DNA of 12,486 bases from Fibrobacter sp. (GTDB lineage: Bacteria; Fibrobacterota; Fibrobacteria; Fibrobacterales; Fibrobacteraceae): the NCBI GenBank assembly GCA_012841225.1, contig DUVD01000027.1, positions 1-12,486 on the forward strand, read 5' to 3'. The first letter of the stretch is position 1, and each line of letters starts with the position of its first letter. Shown piece after piece: positions 6,870 through 12,486 of the stretch. The notes under the pieces are model-generated. The model was not told the origin of the DNA and searched no databases. It saw nothing but the letters and a program-made list of their open reading frames with translations. The position numbers and the translations under genes were made by a program.

Positions 6870-8147
6870 ATGGCAAAAGCTTCTAAGAAAACAGCTAAAA
6901 ACACGACCAAAAAAGTAGTTCTCGCTTATAGTGGCGGACTCGATACTTCCGTTATTATTCCTTGGCTTAAAGAAAACTACGATTGTGAAGTCATCGCTTT
7001 TGCTGCCGATTTAGGACAAGGCGATTGTGATGCTGAAGCATTAAAGAAAAAAGCCATTGCTACAGGTGCTTCTAAGTGCTATGTCCTTGATCTTCGCAAA
7101 GAATTTTTAGAAGATTATGTTTGGCCTACCCTCCGTGCTGGCGCTAAGTATGAGTCGACTTACTTGCTCGGTACTTCGTTTGCTCGCCCACTTATCGCTA
7201 AATATCAAGTTAAAATCGCCGAAGCCGAAGGTGCTTACGCTGTTTCTCATGGCGCCACTGGAAAGGGCAACGACCAAGTTCGTTTTGAATTGACCTACGC
7301 TGCGTTAAACCCTTCTTTAGAAATCATCGCTCCTTGGAAAGACCCAAAATGGGATATTCATAGCCGTGAAGAAGCCATCGACTATGCTGTGGCTCGCAAA
7401 ATCCCATTGAACGGTATTAGCAAAAAGAAAATTTACTCCGAAGATGGTAACCTTTGGCACCTCTCTCACGAGGGTGGCATTCTCGAAGATCCAGGCGTAG
7501 AGCATAAGTACGATATGCTAAGTATTTCTAAGACTTTTGAAAAGGCTCCTGCTAAGCCTGGTTATGTAACGATTGGTTTTGAAAAGGGTACTCCTGTTTC
7601 TATTGACGGCAAAAAAATGGACGCCGTTACTTTGCTTACGTATTTGAATAAAATTGGCGGCGAGCACGCTTGTGGCCTATTAGATATTGTAGAAAATCGC
7701 TTGGTCGGTTTAAAAAGTCGTGGTGTATACGAAACTCCAGGTGGCTCGCTCCTTTACAAAGCGCACGAATGCCTAGAACAGCTAGTGCTCGACAAAGACA
7801 CCATGTTTGAAAAACAAAAAATGGCTATGACCTACGCCAATCTCGTGTATAATGGCCTCTGGTTTACTCCACTGCGCCAAGCTTTAGACGCTTTTGTGGA
7901 CGAGACTCAGAAAGTGGTGACTGGCGAAGTCACGTTGAAGCTTTATAAAGGCAACATCATACCAGCCAGTGTTAAGAGCCCTTACAGCCTTTACGATATG
8001 GAGCTCGGTGGATTTTCGGACGTCGAAATGTACGATCAAAAAGATGCCACTGGTTTTATTCGCTGTTTAGGGTTGCCTTTAAAAACACGCGCCTTATTGC
8101 TCGGCAAAAAGACGAATGTGGATTTTGGCAAAACGCAGAAGTTTTAG
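6870..8147 (+). CDS. argG: Argininosuccinate synthase
   Basis: This cytoplasmic enzyme joins citrulline and aspartate, using ATP, to form argininosuccinate, the step before ArgH. Its 425 residues carry the N-type ATP pyrophosphatase loop SGGLDTS at 21-27 and the family signature GATGKGNDQVRF at 128-139. The segments GTSFARPLIA and YNGLWFTPLR are also typical. The first 15 residues are lysine-rich (MAKASKKTAKNTTKK), a short basic extension before the ATP-binding strand. AAGGA lies seven bases before the ATG, so this start is well supported. The gene stands alone, divergent from the mlaD-like gene, and is separate from argH. Its stop codon overlaps that of the convergent mnmA, with no hairpin between them. 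The identification is firm. Confidence 0.98.
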   Translation: MAKASKKTAKNTTKKVVLAYSGGLDTSVIIPWLKENYDCEVIAFAADLGQGDCDAEALKKKAIATGASKCYVLDLRKEFLEDYVWPTLRAGAKYESTYLLGTSFARPLIAKYQVKIAEAEGAYAVSHGATGKGNDQVRFELTYAALNPSLEIIAPWKDPKWDIHSREEAIDYAVARKIPLNGISKKKIYSEDGNLWHLSHEGGILEDPGVEHKYDMLSISKTFEKAPAKPGYVTIGFEKGTPVSIDGKKMDAVTLLTYLNKIGGEHACGLLDIVENRLVGLKSRGVYETPGGSLLYKAHECLEQLVLDKDTMFEKQKMAMTYANLVYNGLWFTPLRQALDAFVDETQKVVTGEVTLKLYKGNIIPASVKSPYSLYDMELGGFSDVEMYDQKDATGFIRCLGLPLKTRALLLGKKTNVDFGKTQKF

Positions 8148-9208
8148 TCTATAATCGCCGACGCTAACACTACCTCTTGGTCGTACAGGGTTACTGTTTG
8201 ACCAGGAGTCACTGATAGCTGTGGCAAATCAAAAACAACGTGTAGTATTTCTTCTTGATCAATGCGAAAGCGCGCTGGTACGGCCTTGTGCCCGTAACGA
8301 ATTTTAACAGTCGCTCGCCCTTCGGTCGTATTTTTTGATAGTGCAATTCGATTGAGATCTGAGCCTGTGAGTTCTTTAGAAAAAAGCTCTCCATGGGTGC
8401 CAAGTACAACTTCATTTTTAATTGCATCTAAGCGAGTGACGTACAAGGCTTCTTTAAGACCGCCAATGCCTAACCCTTTTCTTTGCCCTATGGTGTAATG
8501 AATAATGCCGTTGTGCTTTCCTAAAAGACGTCCATTTTTATCCACAAAAGAGCCCGGACGGATATCTTCTTTATCAAAGAGCAAGGAGTAGTCACCGCAC
8601 TGAATAAAATCTTGACTCTCATTTTTATCGAAAAGCTCATTAAACCCATTATCTAGAGCCATTTTTTTAATCTCTTCTTTTTTAAAATCCGCTAAAGGGA
8701 AGAGCACTTTTTTTAGTTGCGCTGGCTTTAGTCGAGAAAGAAAGTAGGTTTGATCTTTGGATTCATCTGCAGCTGTTTTTAAAACGAGTCCGTCTTCAGA
8801 AATGCGCGCATAATGGCCTGTGGCAAAGTAATCAAATTCTACTCCCATCTCTTTGGCGATGTCTAATAAAAAACCAAACTTCATGAGTTGATTGCATTTA
8901 ACGCAAGGGTTTGGAGTTCGACCGGCTTTGTATTCGTCGCGGAAGTAGTCGATAACTGCTTGACGGTACTGCTTTGCAAGCGGGACTATCACATGCGGGA
9001 GGCCTAATTTAGCGGCTGTTTTTTGTGTTTCAATTAGGGTTGCCGATTCTTCGGGGCCAAAACATCCTTTGTTGCCATTTAAGGGAATGTTAAAAGACGG
9101 ATCCCACAAACTCATCGTAATGAGAACGACATCGTGTCCTTGCTGTTTTAAGAGCAAAGCGACCATAGTGGAATCAACACCACCGCTAAAACCGACTGCT
9201 ATTTTCAT
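8144..9208 (-). CDS. mnmA: tRNA 2-thiouridylase MnmA
   Basis: This cytoplasmic enzyme puts sulfur on uridine 34 of tRNA-Lys, -Glu and -Gln, activating the base with ATP and taking sulfur from a persulfide relay. From ATG 9208 it has 354 residues, close to the family norm. It shows the ATP loop SGGVDS at 8-13 and the catalytic-cysteine segment TPNPCVKCN with C102 and C105. ESQDFIQCGDY at about 197-207 carries C204. The family usually reads SQDICFI there, so the second catalytic cysteine sits two residues later, with a shorter segment after it. GQRKGLGIGG follows at about 265. An upstream ATG at 9277 would add 23 residues before the conserved start and run into the opposite promoter, so it is rejected. 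No Shine-Dalgarno is visible and a TATTAT box ends seven bases before the ATG, suggesting a leaderless mRNA. The stop overlaps the argG stop by four bases. Confidence 0.95.
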   Translation of the reverse strand: MKIAVGFSGGVDSTMVALLLKQQGHDVVLITMSLWDPSFNIPLNGNKGCFGPEESATLIETQKTAAKLGLPHVIVPLAKQYRQAVIDYFRDEYKAGRTPNPCVKCNQLMKFGFLLDIAKEMGVEFDYFATGHYARISEDGLVLKTAADESKDQTYFLSRLKPAQLKKVLFPLADFKKEEIKKMALDNGFNELFDKNESQDFIQCGDYSLLFDKEDIRPGSFVDKNGRLLGKHNGIIHYTIGQRKGLGIGGLKEALYVTRLDAIKNEVVLGTHGELFSKELTGSDLNRIALSKNTTEGRATVKIRYGHKAVPARFRIDQEEILHVVFDLPQLSVTPGQTVTLYDQEVVLASAIID

Positions 9209-9214
9209 AAAGAC

Positions 9215-9256
9215 AATAATAGTTTTTTTTATAAATTCTTGAAAAATACTATTATT
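9215..9256. promoter_or_regulatory. Symmetric divergent promoter with a 9-bp inverted repeat
   Basis: AATAATAGT (9215-9223) and ACTATTATT (9248-9256) are perfect inverted copies around a T-rich, then A-rich centre. Each arm contains a TATTAT -10-like box pointing outward (9221-9216 on minus, 9250-9255 on plus). In both directions exactly seven bases separate the box from an ATG, so transcripts would begin at or very near the start codon. The -35 regions are weak. The repeat could also be an operator shared by both genes. Confidence 0.5.
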
Positions 9257-9262
9257 TCTAGT

Positions 9263-9517
9263 ATGGATATTTTTCATTGGCGAAAAAAAATTGATGCGTT
9301 GGAAGACGAAATAGTGGTTCTTTTAAATCAAAGGGCTTCCTATGCTGTTGAAATAGGTAAAATTAAACAGGAGCAGGGCATTCCCGTATTAGATTCTTCC
9401 AGAGAAGAAGAAATATTGGCTAGAGTGGCTTCTAAAACAAAAGGTCCTTTCTCTTCGGACTCCATTCGAGCTATTTTTAAAGCGATCATGGTAGAAACAA
9501 GGAAAGTTGAGGATTAA
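9263..9517 (+). CDS. Chorismate mutase, AroQ class, monofunctional
   Basis: This is an 84-residue, all-helical, cytoplasmic enzyme that rearranges chorismate to prephenate, the entry to tyrosine and phenylalanine. The active-site spacing of E. coli chorismate mutase (R11, R28, K39, D48, R51, E52) is kept as R7, R24, K35, D44, R47 and E48. Near the C-terminus, T79 and E83 occupy the places of S84 and Q88, a common variation. ATG 9263 is chosen because the conserved helix begins at WRKKIDALEDEI. A TTG at 9239 would add eight residues and lies in the divergent promoter. No Shine-Dalgarno is seen. The stop is followed at once by the ATG of the prephenate dehydrogenase, so the two activities fused in E. 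coli TyrA are adjacent but split here. Confidence 0.93.
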   Translation: MDIFHWRKKIDALEDEIVVLLNQRASYAVEIGKIKQEQGIPVLDSSREEEILARVASKTKGPFSSDSIRAIFKAIMVETRKVED

Positions 9518-10624
9518 ATGCAGATTCGCCGCATTACTTTGGTGGGTTTTGGTCTTTTAGCTTCGTCCGTTGGAGCTGCTTTAAAGCAGTCTAATAAAAA
9601 AATAATAGTACGAGCGGTAAGCTCTTCTTCGACGCTTGAGCGGGCTAAAGAATTAAATCTCGCCGATGAGTTTTTTAAATACGAAGAGGTTGAGTCTTGG
9701 GTCGAGGGTTCCGATTTGATTTTGCTTTGCGGGCCTATTTTGCATATCCTTTCAACGCTTTCGACGCTTTCTAAAATAACGCCTTCACACCCCGTACTCG
9801 TTAGTGATATCGGTAGTACTAAGGCAAAAATCGGCGACATTGGCTCTAGCTTAAAAGCACCTTTTACATTTGTGGGCGGCCACCCCATGGCAGGGTCAGA
9901 AAAGCGGTCATTAGAACACTGCGACCCTTCACTTTTTGAAAACGCCTATTGGTTTTTATGCCCACTACAAGAAACGCCCGAATCTTTATACTCGCCACTA
10001 TCCGATTTGGTTTCCTTTTTAGGAAGTGAAATCGTTTTGCTTTCTGCAAAAGAGCACGACTCCGCCATGGCTTGGTTGAGCCACATGCCGCAGATGGTGA
10101 GCTCTACGCTTGCGGGTAATATGCCTGCACGCCTTATAGAAAAAGAATTACAGCATTATGCGGGGCGTGGATTTAGAGACATGACGCGCATTGCAGGCTC
10201 TTCTTGGAACATGTGGCACGATATTTTACTCACCAATAAAGACGCCGTAAAACTCGCTTTGGATGAGTTTTCAGAGGGCATAAAACGCACTCAAAAAGCA
10301 ATGGAATGTATTTCAGAAGATGATGCCGACGCTCATAAGGTTTTTGTTTCTGGTAATTGCGGTCGCGCTTCTCTTTTTGCCCCAGGTCGAAATGCCGCCA
10401 ATGCTTTTTTTGAAATTACAGTTCGCTTAAAAGATTGCCCCGGTGCTATTTTAGGTGTAATGCAACCGCTTGCCAAAGCAGGAGTCAATATTCGCGACAT
10501 TGAATTGATGAAAGTGCGCGAAAATGTGGCGGGGACTTTATTGCTCGCTTTTAAAAAAGAAGTAGAAGCTGCTGCCGCCATGAAAGTGCTTCGCCTTTTA
10601 GATTATGAAGTAAAGGAACGCTAA
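9518..10624 (+). CDS. tyrA: Prephenate dehydrogenase with C-terminal ACT domain
   Basis: This cytoplasmic enzyme oxidatively decarboxylates prephenate to 4-hydroxyphenylpyruvate with NAD(P)+, leading to tyrosine. Its 368 residues start with a Rossmann motif (VGFGLLASSVG, 9-19). DIGSTK at 97-102 and GGHPMAGSE at 120-128 follow. H189 in the segment LSHMPQ is the likely catalytic histidine, and FRDMTRIAGSSW (219-230) is the usual late motif. Residues about 296-368 form an ACT domain (FFEITVRLKDCPGAILGV), which typically binds an amino acid for feedback control, here presumably tyrosine. The ATG directly abuts the chorismate mutase stop, with GAGGA a few bases upstream. The stop overlaps the next start in a TAATG. 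The identification is firm; the cofactor preference is not readable. Confidence 0.95.
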   Translation: MQIRRITLVGFGLLASSVGAALKQSNKKIIVRAVSSSSTLERAKELNLADEFFKYEEVESWVEGSDLILLCGPILHILSTLSTLSKITPSHPVLVSDIGSTKAKIGDIGSSLKAPFTFVGGHPMAGSEKRSLEHCDPSLFENAYWFLCPLQETPESLYSPLSDLVSFLGSEIVLLSAKEHDSAMAWLSHMPQMVSSTLAGNMPARLIEKELQHYAGRGFRDMTRIAGSSWNMWHDILLTNKDAVKLALDEFSEGIKRTQKAMECISEDDADAHKVFVSGNCGRASLFAPGRNAANAFFEITVRLKDCPGAILGVMQPLAKAGVNIRDIELMKVRENVAGTLLLAFKKEVEAAAAMKVLRLLDYEVKER

Positions 10625-11979
10625 TGCTTGAGCTCGCAGTCAATCCAGATGTTGAAATGATGGAGCAGGCACTAGTCCTTTCCCTTTTAGTAAAAGGTCG
10701 TACCGTTTTTGAAGACTTTAAATGGACGCCTAGAAGTGCTCGCTTTGCTGAAGTACTCTGTGAGTATGGTTTATCTTACGAATTAAAAGGGCATCAACTT
10801 GCTTTAAATGGCCTTGGTTTTCAATATAAAACGCCTACGCTGCTTCCTTACCGCTTTTCGCCGCATGCTCTTGTTCTTTTATGGGCGCTTGCTTCTCGCG
10901 ACACTGAGACGATCTACATGATAGCTGGAGACGACGGTGATCAAGGTGAAATTCAAAAAGCAAAAGATTTACTGCAACGTTATTTTTTAGTTACATGGTT
11001 AGCGGAATTGCCTTGTAAGCTTCAGTTTCAGTTTCAAGAAGGTCTGCCTAAAATCAAAAAGAATTCGCAAGGGGATATTCCTTACCTAATGCGAAATCGT
11101 TTGCTTTTGTATGCCTTAGTTTCTGGTCGAGACCTTACTTTTGAAGAGCGCTCTTCTATACGAGACCAGTGGACTCGCATGATGATTTATTTTGGCGCCG
11201 CCCTTACCTACGAATCTAAAGGCATGGAAAATATGGACGAACTCTCTCGCCGGATTGCTAAAGCGAGGGGAGTTAAAATGGAGCGTACTTGGACTACGAC
11301 TCTTTTGCCTACAAAAATTTTGACTGGGCGCGAGTATTTTGTGCCTGGAGACGCCACGGAATCAACAGCACTTTGTTTATTTGCCACCCTTGCTAAAGAC
11401 TCTAAAATAAAAACTTTTATTGTTAAAAATGCGTGCATCAATACAGGGCGTGTGGGCGCAATTACTGCACTTAAACGCATGGGTGCCCTAGTCGATTTCA
11501 CCACTCGCCGGGAACGATATGGCGATGCGTTTGGAGATATTGAGATTAAGTCTTTTGTAGGGAAGCGTTTGCAAGGACGACGCTTTTCTGAAGACGCTAT
11601 TGCGCCTTGTATGGATGAGTATGCCCTGCTCGCTTTAGCCGCCTGCTATGGCGAAGGGGAGACCATTCTTCGCTTTCCAGAAGAGTATAAATTACCTATT
11701 GTAGATTATTTAGAGCTGCTAGCACTGAATTTACGAAAAACGGGAGTGGAAGTAGGTGTATACGAAAATGGCCTTGTCATTCGCGGTAAAGAAGAGTTAG
11801 ACGGTGGCGATTTTGATTCTGGTGGGCACCCTTCTATTGGTTTAGTTTTGTTTATGATTTCTCTTTTAGGCAAGGGAAAGTCTTCTGTAGAAGCTTTAGA
11901 ATGCGTAGAAGAGGCTTTTCCGGGTCTTTGTGATAAAATCGAATCAATACTCCAAAAGGAAAATCATGAATTTTCGTAA
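10624..11979 (+). CDS. EPSP synthase (AroA)-family protein with apparently missing catalytic residues
   Basis: Authentic AroA joins shikimate-3-phosphate and PEP. This 451-residue protein has the family length. Its C-terminal half keeps recognisable pieces: VPGDATESTAL (240-250) for the IPGD.SSA motif, NTGRVGAITALKRMGA (273-288), MDEYALLALAACYGEG (330-345) with D331 in place of the catalytic Asp, and AFPGL (431-435). The N-terminal half aligns only in outline. PDVEMMEQAL (8-17) stands where PGSKS-x-x-x-RAL should be, FSPHALVLLW (78-87) where the GNAGT-x-R segment should be, and YLMRNRLLLYAL (154-165) where the SSQ segment should be. The late RxKESDR and DHRxAM motifs read VDYLELLAL and GGHPSIGL. 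I infer a non-catalytic or altered paralogue. It is coupled to tyrA by a TAATG overlap and overlaps nadK by 14 bases. A very divergent active enzyme is not excluded. Confidence 0.75.
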   Translation: MLELAVNPDVEMMEQALVLSLLVKGRTVFEDFKWTPRSARFAEVLCEYGLSYELKGHQLALNGLGFQYKTPTLLPYRFSPHALVLLWALASRDTETIYMIAGDDGDQGEIQKAKDLLQRYFLVTWLAELPCKLQFQFQEGLPKIKKNSQGDIPYLMRNRLLLYALVSGRDLTFEERSSIRDQWTRMMIYFGAALTYESKGMENMDELSRRIAKARGVKMERTWTTTLLPTKILTGREYFVPGDATESTALCLFATLAKDSKIKTFIVKNACINTGRVGAITALKRMGALVDFTTRRERYGDAFGDIEIKSFVGKRLQGRRFSEDAIAPCMDEYALLALAACYGEGETILRFPEEYKLPIVDYLELLALNLRKTGVEVGVYENGLVIRGKEELDGGDFDSGGHPSIGLVLFMISLLGKGKSSVEALECVEEAFPGLCDKIESILQKENHEFS

Positions 11980-12486
11980 AATAGGTCTCGTGGGCTGGAA
12001 AGATAAAAGTGCTGATCTAGCACTTGCGTTAGAGACCATTCACGAGTGGTCTAGAGAGCATAAAGAGGTCTCTTTTTACGCGTCCGAGTCTTTAGCAGAA
12101 GTGATTTACACCTCTCTTAAAACAGTCAATGAGGATGCCTTACAAAAGTGTGATTTGCTCATTGCGATTGGTGGTGATGGCACGGTTCTCTCTACGGCGC
12201 GTATTGCTTTAGGCACTTCGATTCCAATTTTAGGGGTCAATGCGGGGCACGTTGGTTTTTTAGCGGAAACGCGTGTAGAAAATTTAACGAACACCTTAGA
12301 TTTAATTTATGCGGGTGAGTACTCTACAAGAACTCGTATGATGCTCGATGCTACGGTCTATCGCTCAGGAGAAAAAATCGCTTGTGAAACCGTTTTAAAT
12401 GAAGTTCACATTAGGGCTGTTGCTTCGACAGCAAGTTTAATTAATCTTCCTCAGCGTATGGTCAACCTTCTTGTAGAATACAATGG
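11966..12486 (+). CDS. nadK: NAD kinase, C-terminal part missing at the window edge
   Basis: This cytoplasmic enzyme phosphorylates NAD to NADP with ATP or polyphosphate, supplying NADP(H) for biosynthesis. The 173 visible codons show GGDGT at 69-73 followed by VLSTAR, then NAGHVGFLAE at 92-101, and the NE pair (145-146) of the segment VLNEVHI. All three are diagnostic of the family. The usual length is about 290 residues, so more than a third lies past the right edge. The ATG lies inside the last codons of the AroA-like gene (14-base overlap in another frame), with AAGGA six bases upstream, so translation is probably coupled. It is the fourth gene of the aromatic operon. Confidence 0.96.
   Translation, partial: MNFRKIGLVGWKDKSADLALALETIHEWSREHKEVSFYASESLAEVIYTSLKTVNEDALQKCDLLIAIGGDGTVLSTARIALGTSIPILGVNAGHVGFLAETRVENLTNTLDLIYAGEYSTRTRMMLDATVYRSGEKIACETVLNEVHIRAVASTASLINLPQRMVNLLVEYN

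Noticed and set aside
9239..9262. TTG start for the chorismate mutase
   Set aside because: It lies in the divergent promoter, adds eight residues outside the conserved domain, and has no Shine-Dalgarno. ATG 9263 fits the family start.
9209..9277. A 23-residue N-terminal extension of MnmA from an upstream ATG
   Set aside because: It precedes the conserved MKIAVGFSGGVDS start, has no ribosome-binding site, and would overlap the chorismate mutase start region.

Overview
The window looks like a chromosomal stretch from a Gram-negative, plant-polysaccharide-degrading bacterium. An MlaD/MCE-type envelope protein points to an outer membrane, and a secreted GH10 xylanase points to xylan use. Genes mostly carry purine-rich Shine-Dalgarno sites, and the two tRNA genes have TTGACA-like/TATATT promoters. 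These features argue against Bacteroidota, and a Fibrobacter-like organism fits best. That placement is inference, because no rRNA or marker search was possible. Nearly everything is core metabolism. I see no transposase, integrase, CRISPR array or phage gene.

Layout from left to right. Bases 1-1926 (minus strand) hold a YhcC-type radical SAM gene followed by argH, which is cut by the left edge. Bases 1927-2163 are an AT-rich intergenic stretch with a possible 27-codon leader ORF. Bases 2164-5352 (plus strand) are a tight three-gene run: a cation/proton antiporter, a GH10 xylanase with an N-terminal carbohydrate-binding-like region, and a small SUI1/YciH translation factor. The run ends at a bidirectional hairpin terminator. 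Bases 5436-5690 (minus strand) carry two nearly identical tRNA-Asn(GUU) genes, each with its own promoter and terminator. One copy has a mismatch in the T stem. Bases 5741-6742 (minus strand) encode an orphan MlaD-like protein. It is divergent from argG (plus strand, 6870-8147), whose stop overlaps that of the convergent mnmA (minus strand, 8144-9208).

From 9263 to the right edge (plus strand) there is a compact operon: AroQ chorismate mutase, prephenate dehydrogenase with an ACT domain, an EPSP-synthase-family protein, and NAD kinase (cut by the right edge). The first two genes take chorismate towards tyrosine via prephenate. The third has the length and several late motifs of AroA, but I cannot find the phosphate- and PEP-binding residues of the N-terminal half or the late catalytic Glu/Arg motifs. 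It looks like a non-catalytic or repurposed AroA paralogue kept in an aromatic amino-acid operon, and it is the most unusual object here.

Secondary points of interest are the symmetric, apparently leaderless divergent promoter between mnmA and the chorismate mutase, the duplicated tRNA-Asn units, and the xylanase placed between an ion antiporter and a translation factor. argH and argG, the last two steps of arginine synthesis, lie about 6 kb apart in separate transcription units.
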